A DNA stretch of 64,000 nt. It comes from Rhodanobacter glycinis (lineage in GTDB: Bacteria > Pseudomonadota > Gammaproteobacteria > Xanthomonadales > Rhodanobacteraceae). A program made the position numbers and the translations under genes. The stretch spans positions 879,912 to 943,911 of the forward strand of contig NZ_RCZB01000001.1 in NCBI RefSeq assembly GCF_006438785.1. Direction: 5' to 3'. Shown here one piece after another: positions 1 to 9,448 of this stretch (positions within the stretch are counted from its first letter, which is position 1; each line of letters begins with the position of its first letter). The notes beneath the pieces are model-generated. The model was not told the origin of the DNA. It saw only the letters and a program-made list of their open reading frames with translations, and ran no database searches.

Positions 1-725
1 ACCAGGCCAAGGATGTCGCCGATCAAACCAAGCAGGCTTTCACTGGCATGTCCACCGATATGGAGGACGCGTTGGCGACGTGGGGTACTAGCGGCAAGCA
101 GTCGATGGACACGTTTGAAAAGGACTTCGACAACATGCTGGCGCACATGGTGGCCAAGGCGCTGATTGCCCAGGCCGAGACAGCGCTGCTCAACATGTTT
201 GCCGGCGGTGGCGGCGGTGCGATAGCTGACCTGGGTGGCAATAGCGGCAGCTTCGGCAGTGACATGGCGAGCGTGGGCGGCGGCAGCTACGGCACGCTTG
301 GCGCCGGTCATGCGGACGGCGGCCGCATCAACGGCCCCGGTACCGGCACCAGCGACAGCATTCTCGCCCGCCTGTCCAACGGCGAGAACGTGATCACCGA
401 GAAAGCCACCAGCTATTACGGCCAGAAATTCATGGACGATGTGAACAACATGCGCCTGCCACGCTTCGCGCAGGGTGGTCCGGTGGGATCGTCGGCGGGC
501 GCTGGCGGGGCTGTCGCCAGCCAGCCCATCACGGTCAACATCTACGGCGCGCAGGACGGCGCCCGTGTGGAGCAGCGCGACGGCGGAGATGGCTTGCGTT
601 ATATCGATGTGTTCATCAACGCCGCTGCGCAGGACGTGGCACGCGGCGGTCGGCTAGGGCAGGCCATGAGCAGCGCATTCGGCGTGCAACGCCAAGCGCG
701 CAGCTATGCGACGGCGGGGGGCTGA
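1..725 (+). CDS. Phage tail tape measure protein, C-terminal part
   Basis: The reading frame is open to the left window edge (codons start at base 3), so only the last ~240 residues are seen. The protein would span the tail tube, set its length and help DNA ejection. The visible part has a short helical stretch (KQSMDTFEKDFDNMLAHM), an Ala/Leu-rich segment with a Gly cluster, then a low-complexity Gly/Ala/Ser tail, as in the C-terminus of lambda gpH-like proteins. The tail genes follow at once in the lambda order, which supports the call more strongly than sequence alone. Confidence 0.75.
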   Translation, partial: QAKDVADQTKQAFTGMSTDMEDALATWGTSGKQSMDTFEKDFDNMLAHMVAKALIAQAETALLNMFAGGGGGAIADLGGNSGSFGSDMASVGGGSYGTLGAGHADGGRINGPGTGTSDSILARLSNGENVITEKATSYYGQKFMDDVNNMRLPRFAQGGPVGSSAGAGGAVASQPITVNIYGAQDGARVEQRDGGDGLRYIDVFINAAAQDVARGGRLGQAMSSAFGVQRQARSYATAGG

Positions 726-727
726 GC

Positions 728-1087
728 ATGCCAAACCCCACCTGGCCCAGCACCCTGCCGGCACCGCTCGCCGACACCACCGCCGCTTTCGATGCGGTGG
801 ACAACGCCGTGCGCAGCAACACCGAGGCCGGCGTGAACAAGGTACGCCGCCGCTTCACGGCCGTGGCGACGCCGTTCACCTGCACGGTGAAGCTGACCCA
901 AACGCAGTACGCCACGCTGATGGCGTTCTACACCACGACCTTGCTGGACGTTCTGCCGTTCGACTGGCTCGACTTCCGCACCGGCGCAGTGGCCACGTAT
1001 CGCTTCATTAAGCGGCCAGCTGGTAGCTATGTCGCCGGCAGCATCGATCGCTGGCTCGTGACGTTGCCGCTGGAGCTGCTGCCATGA
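728..1087 (+). CDS. Minor tail protein, lambda gpM-like position
   Basis: A 119-residue protein that starts 2 bases after the tape measure stop codon and ends overlapping the next start (ATGA). Its aromatic pattern near residues 60-90 (LLDVLPFDWLDFRTG) matches the short minor tail proteins that lie between the tape measure and the tail-tip genes of lambda-like siphophages. The assignment rests mainly on position; the exact family is not certain. Confidence 0.6.
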   Translation: MPNPTWPSTLPAPLADTTAAFDAVDNAVRSNTEAGVNKVRRRFTAVATPFTCTVKLTQTQYATLMAFYTTTLLDVLPFDWLDFRTGAVATYRFIKRPAGSYVAGSIDRWLVTLPLELLP

Positions 1088-1557
1088 GGGTGGTCAGCGT
1101 CAATGCGCTGCGCGCCATGCTGGCACAGGAAACCGCCGAGGTTTTCCTGTGCTGCATCACCATCACGCATCCGGCGATCGTCACCCAGCGACTGGTGAAC
1201 AATCCGCAGGCGCTCGTACGCTCGGCGGGCACCTATACGCCATGCCCCATGCAAATGACACTGCCAGCGCAGCGCAGTGACCAGATACCGCAGGTGAACC
1301 TGGTGATCGACAACGTCGATCGCACGGTGCTCGAGCAGATCCGCACGGTGGCCGGCATACCGCAGGTAACCATGGAGGTAGTGCTGGCCAGCAGCCCGGA
1401 TGTAGTGGAGGCTGGCCCGTTCGATTTTTCGCTGCTCGTGGCCGCCTACGACGTGATGGTGCTGACCGGCACGATCGGCTACGCCGACGATGTGCTGAAT
1501 CAAAAAGTGCCGGCGATGGAATACACGCCAACGAACAGCCCGGGACTTTTCCTGTGA
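1084..1557 (+). CDS. DUF1833 family minor tail protein
   Basis: 157 residues, overlapping its upstream neighbour by 4 bases and the next gene by 4 bases. The central QVNLVIDNVDRTVLEQIRT stretch and overall length fit the DUF1833 phage proteins, which sit where lambda has gpL, just before the NlpC/P60-like peptidase. Its likely place is the tail tip. The function is inferred from synteny; no catalytic motif is visible. Confidence 0.65.
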   Translation: MRVVSVNALRAMLAQETAEVFLCCITITHPAIVTQRLVNNPQALVRSAGTYTPCPMQMTLPAQRSDQIPQVNLVIDNVDRTVLEQIRTVAGIPQVTMEVVLASSPDVVEAGPFDFSLLVAAYDVMVLTGTIGYADDVLNQKVPAMEYTPTNSPGLFL

Positions 1558-1958
1558 GCATCATTCCTGCCTTTGCCGAGCCCTATGTGGGCATCCGCTA
1601 TGTCGACAAGGGGCGTGACCGCCATGGCGTTGACTGCTGGGGTGTCTGCCGACTGGTGCTGGCCGAGGTGTTCCACGTGGACACGCCCGACTATCTGGAC
1701 ACCTACCGTGACGGCGAGGACTGGGAAGCGATCGGTGCCGCTGTACGCGCCGGCCTGGCCGATGGCTGGCAGCGCACCGAGCAACCGCGGGCAGGCGACC
1801 TGCTGATACTCACGATCGCCATGCGGCCGTGGCATTGCGGACTGATGCTCAGCGGCCTGCATTTTCTGCATGCGGCACCGGGTGACAGCACGGTGATCGA
1901 GCGACTGGACACGCCGCGCTGGGCGCGGCGCATCGAGGGGATATACCGGCATGACTGA
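1554..1958 (+). CDS. NlpC/P60-like tail peptidase (lambda gpK-like)
   Basis: A 134-residue protein with an N-terminal Cys motif (GVDCWGVCRLV, Cys near residue 29) and a later His motif (MRPWHCGLML, near residue 90). These are the expected positions for the Cys/His pair of NlpC/P60 cysteine peptidases. In lambda-like phages the homologous protein is carried at the tail tip and probably cuts peptidoglycan peptides during entry. It overlaps both neighbours, as expected inside a tail operon. Confidence 0.8.
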   Translation: MSIIPAFAEPYVGIRYVDKGRDRHGVDCWGVCRLVLAEVFHVDTPDYLDTYRDGEDWEAIGAAVRAGLADGWQRTEQPRAGDLLILTIAMRPWHCGLMLSGLHFLHAAPGDSTVIERLDTPRWARRIEGIYRHD

Positions 1959-4812
1959 CGGCGCCCGCAACACCGGCATGGTGACCCTGGTGGCCCGCCC
2001 GCATCCGTTCGACACCGATACGGTGTACGCGGAGGCAGAAGCCGGGCAGACCATCGCGCAGCTGCTCGGCAAAGGCGCCTCGCACAGCCTGCGCGTGGAG
2101 GTGGGCGGCATCGAGGTGCCCGCCACGCTATGGCATCACGTGCGGCCCAAGGCTGGCCAGCGGTTGACCATCACGGCGTTTCCGCAGGGCGGTGGCAATA
2201 ACAACAAGCTGCTGAAGCTGGTGGTATTGGTCGTGGCCGCCGTCTATCTGTACTACACGTGGGACTTTCAGGGCGCGGCGCAGATCGTTGCTTACGGCTT
2301 CACCGCCGTGAACATCCTGGTACCGCCGCCGCAGCCCAAGCTGCCCGGCCCGGGTGCCGCGTTTGACCCGCTGCTGTCGCTGACCGGCACGCAGAACAAC
2401 GCGGCGATCTATAGCCCGATCCCCATGGTGATAGGCACGGTGCGGTTTTTCCCCACCCATGCGGCACTGCCGTACACCGAGATCAGCGGCAACGACCAAT
2501 GGCTGCGCATGATGCTGGATCTGGGTCCGGGCGATCTGGATATCAGCGACATCCAGATCGGCAGCACGCCCATCGGCAGCTACAGCGATGTGCAGTGGGA
2601 GGTGACGCACACCCCCACGCTGTACACCAATGACATCTATGAGCTGCAGGTGGGCGCTGCGTTGAATGCAGCCGGCAACAATGGCCTGCGTACCAGCCAG
2701 ACCAACAGCAGCGAGCTGTCAGTCGACGTGCAGTTTCCCTCCGGCCTGTTCGGAGTGGACAACAAGGGCAACGACATCACCGGTCATGTCGGCGTGACAA
2801 TCCAGTATCGGCTCACCGGCAGCCCCACCTGGTCGAATGCCGCCGTGGCCACTGGGTTGTCGCCCTCGTCGGGGCAGATCGTATCGGACGGCGTCAGTGC
2901 GTTCACGATCAGCAGCTCAGTGCGCAAGGCGGTGCGTGTCGGCGTGCGCTGGCAGGTTCCTCCCGGCCAGTACGACGTACAGATCACGCGCGGCAGCACC
3001 ACGTGGGATGCCACTACCTCGACCAACTACGCCGACATGACCTGGACGGTGCTGCGCTCGATCAGCGCGCAGAACCCCAGCACCACCGGCACGCTGAAGC
3101 TGTGCATACGCATCAAGGCCACCGACCAATTGAACAGCGTGGTCAGCACGGTCAGCGTGCTGGGTAGCCAGCGCATTCGCACCTACGACCCCGGTACCGG
3201 GCTGTGGACCAGCAGCGTGGCCACCAGCAACAACGCATGGGTCTATCACTGGCTGCTCACCGCGTGCCCGGGCGTGGCGCGCCTGATCGATACATCGCGG
3301 GTGGATATCGACGCCATCGTGGCGTGGGCAGCCGACTGCGATGCCATGGGCTACACCTACAACCAGCTGGAGCAATCCGGCCGCACGCTGTTTGCGCTGC
3401 TGGGCGATGTGCTGGCCAGCGGGCGGGCAACGTTCGGCATGCGCAACGGCAAATACGCCTGCGTGCGCGACGTGGTGCAAACCACGCCAGTGCAGATGTT
3501 TACCCCCTACAACAGCTGGCAGTTCGCCGGCCAGCGCGCGTTCTACAACGCACCGCATGCGCTGCGCTGCCAATGGATCAACCCCACGGCCAGCAACCAG
3601 CAGGACGAACTGGTGGTGTATGCCGACGGCTACAGCGCCGACGGCAGTGGTGGCACCACCCTTGCCACGCTCTACGAGGTGATGGATCTGCGCATGTGCA
3701 CCGATCCACTGCCGGTGTGGCGCATCGGTAACTACCACCTCGAAGCGGCCAAGAAACGACCCAACACCTACACCTGGATGGCTGATGTGGAGAACCTGGT
3801 GTGCGAGCGCGGCGACCTGGTGCGAGTGGCGCATGACGTGGTGGAGTGGGGCGTGGGCAGCGGGCGCATCAAGTCGATCAGCGGCGACCGGCTCAGCGTG
3901 ACGCTGGATGGCGCGATGCCGCTGGTGACCGGGCAGCTGTACGCCATCGAGGTACGCCAGAACGATGGCGTGCAACAGGTGATCAACACCACCACCACCG
4001 GCAATGGCGACGTGCAGACTTTCGTGTTTGCCAGCGCGATCCCCTCGACCATCCTGCCTGGTGACCTGTGCGTGATCGGCGAGCGCAGCCTGGGCACGCG
4101 CGACATCATCGTGCAGATGATCGAGCCGATGCAGGATCTGACCGCGCGGCTTACCGGCGTGGATGCAGAGCCCACCGTGCCCGCTGCCGGTACCGGCACG
4201 CCGCCGCCGTTCGTGTCGGCCATCACGGGCACGCCATGGTGCTCCGCCCCAGCGGTGCCGGTGGTGTCCATCCGCAGCGGCGACAGCGCGCCCGACGATG
4301 CCGGCGTGATCCATGCTGTGCAGGGCGTCTCGGGCGCGCCTACCCCCGGCATTCTGCGCGTACCGATCTACGGTGGCGGCGGCTGCGTGGTGGTGGAGAG
4401 CGTGCTGCCTGACGGCCGCGAAGCCGGCACGATCGCCGTGGGCGACACGATGCAGCTGGCGGACGAGTCCACGCTGGCAGGCCGCACCGGCACCGTCAGT
4501 TACAGCCAGCCCACGTTGCAGCCTTGCGTGGAGATCGTGACGGAACGCGGCGTGGTGCTGCGCTGCTCGATCAGCGCACCCATCGCCACGGATCGCGGGT
4601 GCATCACGGCGCCCAACCTTGCCGGCCGCCGCGTGGCCGTGCTGATCGATGGCGTGGCCGGATGGGATCGGGTGACCCACCTGCGCACCCTCGGCGCGCG
4701 CATGGTGCAGCACATCACCTGCGAGGACAGCTGTTTCTGGGCAGGCGCCGCCGGCAGCGCCGGCTACCTGCTGCACCATAACAAACGCGCGCGACTGCAG
4801 GACAACCGATGA
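1951..4812 (+). CDS. Tail tip/host specificity protein J-like, with C-terminal Hint-like domain
   Basis: 953 residues. The N-terminal ~110 residues look like the small lambda gpI-type region with one hydrophobic segment (LLKLVVLVVAAVYLYYTW), followed by the gpJ-like hub (QNNAAIYSPIPMVIGTVR, then the long beta-rich body). From about residue 810 the sequence changes to a Hint-like domain. It begins with Cys in a Gly-rich context, has AGTIAVGDTMQL, then VQHITCED, and ends close to LLHHNK. The Thr-x-x-His block B of active inteins is not present; a Ser/Ala/Pro-rich stretch lies there instead. The ORF overlaps the next one by 4 bases, and the two together probably make up one split J tip. Confidence 0.8.
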   Translation: MTDGARNTGMVTLVARPHPFDTDTVYAEAEAGQTIAQLLGKGASHSLRVEVGGIEVPATLWHHVRPKAGQRLTITAFPQGGGNNNKLLKLVVLVVAAVYLYYTWDFQGAAQIVAYGFTAVNILVPPPQPKLPGPGAAFDPLLSLTGTQNNAAIYSPIPMVIGTVRFFPTHAALPYTEISGNDQWLRMMLDLGPGDLDISDIQIGSTPIGSYSDVQWEVTHTPTLYTNDIYELQVGAALNAAGNNGLRTSQTNSSELSVDVQFPSGLFGVDNKGNDITGHVGVTIQYRLTGSPTWSNAAVATGLSPSSGQIVSDGVSAFTISSSVRKAVRVGVRWQVPPGQYDVQITRGSTTWDATTSTNYADMTWTVLRSISAQNPSTTGTLKLCIRIKATDQLNSVVSTVSVLGSQRIRTYDPGTGLWTSSVATSNNAWVYHWLLTACPGVARLIDTSRVDIDAIVAWAADCDAMGYTYNQLEQSGRTLFALLGDVLASGRATFGMRNGKYACVRDVVQTTPVQMFTPYNSWQFAGQRAFYNAPHALRCQWINPTASNQQDELVVYADGYSADGSGGTTLATLYEVMDLRMCTDPLPVWRIGNYHLEAAKKRPNTYTWMADVENLVCERGDLVRVAHDVVEWGVGSGRIKSISGDRLSVTLDGAMPLVTGQLYAIEVRQNDGVQQVINTTTTGNGDVQTFVFASAIPSTILPGDLCVIGERSLGTRDIIVQMIEPMQDLTARLTGVDAEPTVPAAGTGTPPPFVSAITGTPWCSAPAVPVVSIRSGDSAPDDAGVIHAVQGVSGAPTPGILRVPIYGGGGCVVVESVLPDGREAGTIAVGDTMQLADESTLAGRTGTVSYSQPTLQPCVEIVTERGVVLRCSISAPIATDRGCITAPNLAGRRVAVLIDGVAGWDRVTHLRTLGARMVQHITCEDSCFWAGAAGSAGYLLHHNKRARLQDNR

Positions 4813-7274
4813 CCGCTTCTGCCGCGGTAAAATATGAGGTGCGCTGGCGCGTCACCGGCACCGAACAATGGAGCGACATCGCGCCCTGCTCACCGGTGGG
4901 CGAGATCGTGGTGGAAGGCCTGGACCGCACCAAGCCATACGATTTCGAAGTGCGTGCGGTATCGGCCTGCGGTGCGCGCAGCGCCTGGGGCACGGCATCG
5001 AATACCGTACCGATAGCGCCCCCGGGCACGCTGGTGCTGGCCGACATCGCCAACGAGGTCACCACCGCCCAGGCCGATGCCGATGCGGCCAATGCCGCGC
5101 TGGCCGACATTGCCAGCGACAACCTGCTGACGCCCGGCGAAAAGCCGGTGGTGATTCGCGACTACAACGTGATCACCACCGAGCAGGCCGGCATCGATGC
5201 GCAGGCCACGGCCTATGCCATCACCACCGAGAAAACCGCCTACGACACCGCCGTCAGTGCGCTGACCACGTATTTGGCCACGCTCACAGCACCGGTGCTG
5301 TGGAGCAACCTGACCGGCAACACCACGATTGTCGGGGCGACGTTCCGCAGCAAGTTCGCGGATGTCTATACCACGCGGCAGACGCTGCTCAATGCGATCT
5401 ATGCGGCGGCGAAGGCGAAGGCGGATGCGGCGCAGGCGACGGCGAATATCGCCCAGTCGAACCTCTACATCATCGACCCCAATTTCATCAGCGGGATCAA
5501 CTACTGGGCCGTCGATTATTTCCCCGGTGGCTGGTACGGCGAGACTGGTGGTGTTTCGCCCAGCCCGTTGATCGGCACCTATGCTGTGCATGCCGGATCG
5601 ACCGTTGCGGTCAATACCAACCACATCGCGACGACAGCGCTGCGCAACACCGGGTTCGGTGTAGTGAATCCCGGTCACATCATCAGCGCATCGGTGTTGA
5701 TCCGCCCGTCAGGCGGACCCGATGGTACGGCTGACGTGCGTATCTCGTGGCGCAACTCGTCGCAAGCGGAAATCCGCGTTGATCGAGGCAACCAGATCAC
5801 GAATGCCACCGGCACCGGCATGTCGCGCGTCACGGGTACGGCGCCGGCTGGTGCGGTCTACGCGCACATCGAGGTAGGCGCCTACAGCCACACCGTCGGG
5901 TACTACACCTACACGGCGGCCGATTGGAACTATCAGCCGAATAGCCTGGACGAAGTACCGAACAGCGCCACCTATCTCAAGTCTCTGGCGCGAGCTCAAG
6001 GCCTAGTAGAGAACGGTGATTTCGAGGTCGGTGCGGCGGGGGTGTTTCCTCCGCCTGGATGGGCGCTCGGCACGCTGATCGTTGGCAGCAGCGTCGTATC
6101 TCAAAGCTACGACACTATCAGCATGTATGCAGGCACGCGGGCCTATGGATTCACTGCCACGCAGTACAACGGCGTGGAGTCGATCCGATCGTATCAGGTC
6201 AACCCGGGCGACTATTACGCCATCGGTGGCGCTGTGGTCGGCGCCAGCGGGGCGGCCGTCTATGCACTTTATTTCTTCAATGCGGCAAACGTGCAGGTGG
6301 GCAACATTGCCATCGCCAGCAACACGTCGGGATGGGCCTATAAAACCAACACCGGGAAAGTGCCCGCCACGGCTGTTTACGCCAAGCTCATCATGGCGAA
6401 CTTCAATCCCGGCTCCGTGGCTGTCGAGTTCGACGCCCTATTCATGGCCCGCTGCAGTAGCTATGACAACGCACTGGCCATCGCCAACAGCGGCAGTACG
6501 CTCGGCAACCAGTTCAATGCCCCCAACTCGCTCACGATGGCTTATGGCTCAGTGCGCAGCACGACGGCGCTGACGGCTACGTCTGCCGGCGCGGTGAGCG
6601 TCAGTGCATTTACGGCATATCTCGGCGGCGCGTCTGTCAGCTATAGCGCCGTGAGCAACGCTGTCACTGGCCTCACGGTGGGGTCGACATACCAGATTTA
6701 CTGCCACGACCCCTCGCCACCGACAGGCGGAACGAAAACGTGGTTTGCGGCAACGAGCGTGCAGGCCGCGATGCAGCAGGGCGATGACGTGGTGCTGGGC
6801 GGCCAGGTCACTATCCCAAGCACCGGTTCGTCGGGTGGTGGCGGCTCGGGCGGATGCCCGGTGCGTGAGGCGTGGGTGCTTCGTCGCGGCCCGAACGGTG
6901 AGCATGAGCAGGTGCGGGCTGGCGATGTAGTTGTCGGCGATTACTTGCTGCTGACTTCGGGTCGATGGGGGCTGGTGACGCAATCGGCGCCGAAGCTGGT
7001 GCCGTGCGTTCGGGTGACCAATACCGTGGGCTATTCGCTGTGCTGCTCACGCACGGCACCGCTCGGACTGGAAGAGGGCGCACCTGTCCTCGCACCCGAA
7101 GCGCTCGACGAGTACGTCATGTCGCGCGCGGGCCACTGGATCGACGGCATCCGCATCAATGCCATCGATGACATTGGCGATCGCTGGGTACAGCACATCA
7201 CCTGCGAAGACGATTTCTTCTGGGTCGGTGACGATCCGGAGTGCCTGTTCTCGCACCACAACCTGAAACCTTGA
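4809..7274 (+). CDS. Tail fibre/tip protein with fibronectin-like N-terminus and C-terminal Hint-like domain
   Basis: 821 residues, coupled to the J-like gene by an ATGA overlap. Residues ~1-75 resemble a fibronectin type III domain (YEVRWRVTGTEQWSDI, then YDFEVRAVSACG). An Ala-rich helical stretch follows, then beta-rich receptor-type sequence. From about residue 683 a Gly/Ser linker leads into a second Hint-like domain: Cys start, AGDVVVGDYLLL, VQHITCEDDFFWVG, and SHHNLKP as the last residues. The domain is clearly homologous to the one that ends the upstream protein. It probably works in receptor binding at the tail tip. Confidence 0.75.
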   Translation: MTASAAVKYEVRWRVTGTEQWSDIAPCSPVGEIVVEGLDRTKPYDFEVRAVSACGARSAWGTASNTVPIAPPGTLVLADIANEVTTAQADADAANAALADIASDNLLTPGEKPVVIRDYNVITTEQAGIDAQATAYAITTEKTAYDTAVSALTTYLATLTAPVLWSNLTGNTTIVGATFRSKFADVYTTRQTLLNAIYAAAKAKADAAQATANIAQSNLYIIDPNFISGINYWAVDYFPGGWYGETGGVSPSPLIGTYAVHAGSTVAVNTNHIATTALRNTGFGVVNPGHIISASVLIRPSGGPDGTADVRISWRNSSQAEIRVDRGNQITNATGTGMSRVTGTAPAGAVYAHIEVGAYSHTVGYYTYTAADWNYQPNSLDEVPNSATYLKSLARAQGLVENGDFEVGAAGVFPPPGWALGTLIVGSSVVSQSYDTISMYAGTRAYGFTATQYNGVESIRSYQVNPGDYYAIGGAVVGASGAAVYALYFFNAANVQVGNIAIASNTSGWAYKTNTGKVPATAVYAKLIMANFNPGSVAVEFDALFMARCSSYDNALAIANSGSTLGNQFNAPNSLTMAYGSVRSTTALTATSAGAVSVSAFTAYLGGASVSYSAVSNAVTGLTVGSTYQIYCHDPSPPTGGTKTWFAATSVQAAMQQGDDVVLGGQVTIPSTGSSGGGGSGGCPVREAWVLRRGPNGEHEQVRAGDVVVGDYLLLTSGRWGLVTQSAPKLVPCVRVTNTVGYSLCCSRTAPLGLEEGAPVLAPEALDEYVMSRAGHWIDGIRINAIDDIGDRWVQHITCEDDFFWVGDDPECLFSHHNLKP

Positions 7275-7281
7275 GGACACC

Positions 7282-7794
7282 ATGAGCACACCTATCACCA
7301 CCATTGCGAACCGCCCCGCTGGCAAGCCCGTTTTTGATTTCACCATCGCTCCCGGCTACTGCCGCGTGGTACTCGGCACGGTGAGCAACGATGGGCAGAA
7401 CCTGGTGATGACCGGCTGGGCTTACCAGATCGACGAGGCCGGTGTGCCGGTGCTCGATGCCACCACCGCAGCGCCGATTGCCACCACGGACAGCCAGCGC
7501 ACCGTGGTGTTGTCGGGCGTGCTGGCCGGCACGCGCAGCCTGTACGACGGCTGGTGCAAGTACGTGCCGGCTTCGCAGACCACGATCAACGCCACCACGC
7601 TGCCGGAAGGCTGGACTAGCGGTAGCGGCGCACCCAGCACAACTCCCGCTTACGGCAGTGGCTACTACGACACCGCGGCCGATCAGCCTTATACGTATCA
7701 GCAGGGCTGCCTCAACAAAGCCGCGCAGAGCTTTGCCGATGCACTCGATGCGCAAATCGACAACGCGTCAAAACTGGCCGCCCTCGGCCTCTAA
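7282..7794 (+). CDS. Phage tail-associated protein of unknown function
   Basis: 170 residues with a good ribosome site (TTGAGGACACC) ahead of the ATG and 7 bases after the upstream stop. It is rich in Thr, Ala and Gly, with no clear domain, signal peptide or membrane segment. Location directly after the fibre gene suggests a virion protein or fibre accessory protein. I do not recognise the family. Confidence 0.6.
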   Translation: MSTPITTIANRPAGKPVFDFTIAPGYCRVVLGTVSNDGQNLVMTGWAYQIDEAGVPVLDATTAAPIATTDSQRTVVLSGVLAGTRSLYDGWCKYVPASQTTINATTLPEGWTSGSGAPSTTPAYGSGYYDTAADQPYTYQQGCLNKAAQSFADALDAQIDNASKLAALGL

Positions 7795-7807
7795 CCGGAG
7801 ACACACC

Positions 7808-8113
7808 ATGCCGCAACCTGTCGACTACCCCACCTTTCTCGCCAACGTCAACACCAGCGACCTGGCGATGCTCACCACATTCATTGTCGGCGTGAGCGTG
7901 CAATCTTCAACAGCTGCCGAGGCCGACGCGCTGTTCGTGCAGGCACAGCGGCTTTACAGCTCCGGCCTGCTGACCAATCTGCACCGCATTTATCAGGATG
8001 TGGGCGGCGTGTTGCAGCAGTCGTTTACTGGGCTGGTGGCGCCGCAGGCGGCCGGCTACGTCGCGCAGCTGGCGCGCGAGCGGGTTACCTTGTCACGGGA
8101 TCCGCTGCCATGA
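7808..8113 (+). CDS. Hypothetical phage protein
   Basis: 101 residues from the ATG at 7808, preceded by a CCGGAGACACACC ribosome site. An upstream in-frame extension exists but overlaps the previous gene and has no support. The protein is mostly helical in appearance, with no recognised domain. It ends in an ATGA overlap with the next small gene, so it belongs to the tail/lysis transcript. Confidence 0.6.
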   Translation: MPQPVDYPTFLANVNTSDLAMLTTFIVGVSVQSSTAAEADALFVQAQRLYSSGLLTNLHRIYQDVGGVLQQSFTGLVAPQAAGYVAQLARERVTLSRDPLP

Positions 8114-8316
8114 TCGCGGCAGCGATCGTTGCGGTGGCGGCCGGGCTGTATTGGTGGCGTGTTGTGCGACCCAAGCTGGCAGTGGCGAAGCAACAGGCCG
8201 TGGCGTTGGCGGCGTTGCAGGCGGCATCCGCGGCCTATGACGCGGATGTGCTGGCGTTTGGTGCGCGCGAGCGGTGGGAGGCGGCAGTACGGGCGGCCAT
8301 TGGCGTGGCGAGGTGA
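8110..8316 (+). CDS. Small Ala-rich membrane protein
   Basis: 68 residues. It starts with a hydrophobic segment (IAAAIVAVAAGLYWW) followed by Arg/Lys and an Ala-rich amphipathic helix. Such tiny membrane proteins are common between tail and lysis genes and can be holin or antiholin-type, but nothing in the sequence proves that. The start overlaps the upstream stop (ATGA). Confidence 0.5.
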   Translation: MIAAAIVAVAAGLYWWRVVRPKLAVAKQQAVALAALQAASAAYDADVLAFGARERWEAAVRAAIGVAR

Positions 8317-8470
8317 TGGGCGCTATGTCTCCTTGAGCCGGCGCAGGAGCCGCTCGATCACCGCCTGATTGCGGCGCCCATGGCCTTGAAGCGCCGCGCG
8401 CCAGCCGCCGATGCTGCATGCAGACTCACGCAGCGGGGCAGGGCATGGCTGACAACGATACTCAGGGCGG

Positions 8471-9115
8471 TTGACGGTGAGTGCCGGCAACTTTGCCGCG
8501 AGCCTGGCCCTGACCCTGGTCTATGAGGGGTTGTTCTCCAACAACCCCAAAGACCCCGGCGGCGCCACCATGTGCGGCATCACCCAGCGCGTGTATGACG
8601 AGGACCGCGATGCGCGGCGATTGCCGCGCCAGCCGGTGCGGCTGAGTACGCAGGCCGAGCGCGAAGCGATCTATCACAAGCGCTACTGGAACCTTGCCCG
8701 TTGCGATGATCTGTCGCCCGGCGTCGACTACGCGGTATTCGACTTTGCGGTGAACAGCGGCGTGGGCCGGGCCGTGACCACGCTGCAGCAGGTGACTGGC
8801 GCCACCGCAGACGGGGCGATGGGCCCCGCCACACTGGCAAGTGTGCAGCGCTACGCCAACCAATATGGCGCCACCGCGCTCATCGACTCGCTGTGTACGG
8901 CGCGCGACCAGTTTCTGCGCAGCCTGCCGACCTACATCACGTTTGGTGCCGGCTGGACGCGTCGCGTCATGGGCAGCATGCCCGGCCACCAGATGACCGA
9001 CACCGGCGTGATCGATCGCGCCTGGAGCATGGCCATGGATCAGCAGGTCACCCTGCCGGCCGCGCCTGCGATCACCGTGAAAACGTATCTCGCCGCTGCA
9101 TCGCTCGCTGCATGA
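8471..9115 (+). CDS. Endolysin, glycoside hydrolase 108 type with peptidoglycan-binding region
   Basis: 214 residues from TTG at 8471; GTG at 8477 is an equally possible start. The region VYEGLFSNNPKDPGGATMCG fits the GH108 muramidase motif, in which a Glu near residue 20 is the catalytic acid (usually Glu-Gly-Gly; here Glu-Gly-Leu). The stretch TGATADGAMGPATLASV in the middle matches a short peptidoglycan-binding repeat. It would cut cell-wall glycan for host lysis. No signal peptide is seen, so release would depend on the holin-like proteins downstream. Confidence 0.85.
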   Translation: MTVSAGNFAASLALTLVYEGLFSNNPKDPGGATMCGITQRVYDEDRDARRLPRQPVRLSTQAEREAIYHKRYWNLARCDDLSPGVDYAVFDFAVNSGVGRAVTTLQQVTGATADGAMGPATLASVQRYANQYGATALIDSLCTARDQFLRSLPTYITFGAGWTRRVMGSMPGHQMTDTGVIDRAWSMAMDQQVTLPAAPAITVKTYLAAASLAA

Positions 9116-9126
9116 CGGAGAGCTCG

Positions 9127-9448
9127 ATGGACATTACCCGTTTGGACAACGATCACATGCAATTCAAGCTCGGACCGGTGGAGCGTTGGGTGATCGCTGG
9201 CGCTTTCGGTTTGCTGGTGTTCCTGCTCGGTTACGTGTTCCACAGCTTCGATGCGGGCCGAAGCGCAGGGCTCCACGATGCAAACCGTCGTGACCCAACA
9301 AGCCGTGACCAACGCGCAGCTGCAGACCCTGAGCCAGCAGCTCGCCGACGTGCCCGGCCTGACGCGCGCCATGGCCGAGGCCAAGGTGCAGATCGAACGC
9401 AACACCTCCGACATTCGCGAGCTGCAGCAGACGAGGCGGCTGAAATGA
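9127..9448 (+). pseudogene. Lysis-cassette membrane protein interrupted by a +1 frameshift
   Basis: The gene starts at ATG 9127 with LGPVERWVIAGAFGLLVFLLGYVF, a membrane anchor. Around the GGG at 9255-9257 the sensible coding sequence moves one frame over and continues as TMQTVVTQQAVTNAQL and a coiled-coil-like end (VQIERNTSDIRELQQ), stopping at 9448 in an ATGA overlap with the next gene. Related phage proteins as I know them are continuous through this point. Either a real mutation, a sequencing error in the G run, or (less likely) frameshifting explains this. Without the shift the first frame would run straight into the next gene. Confidence 0.55.

Noticed and set aside
2917..4779. 620-residue minus-strand ORF
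   Set aside because: It is the antisense of the J-like gene in high-GC DNA, has a His/Ala/Arg-rich translation and no start signals.
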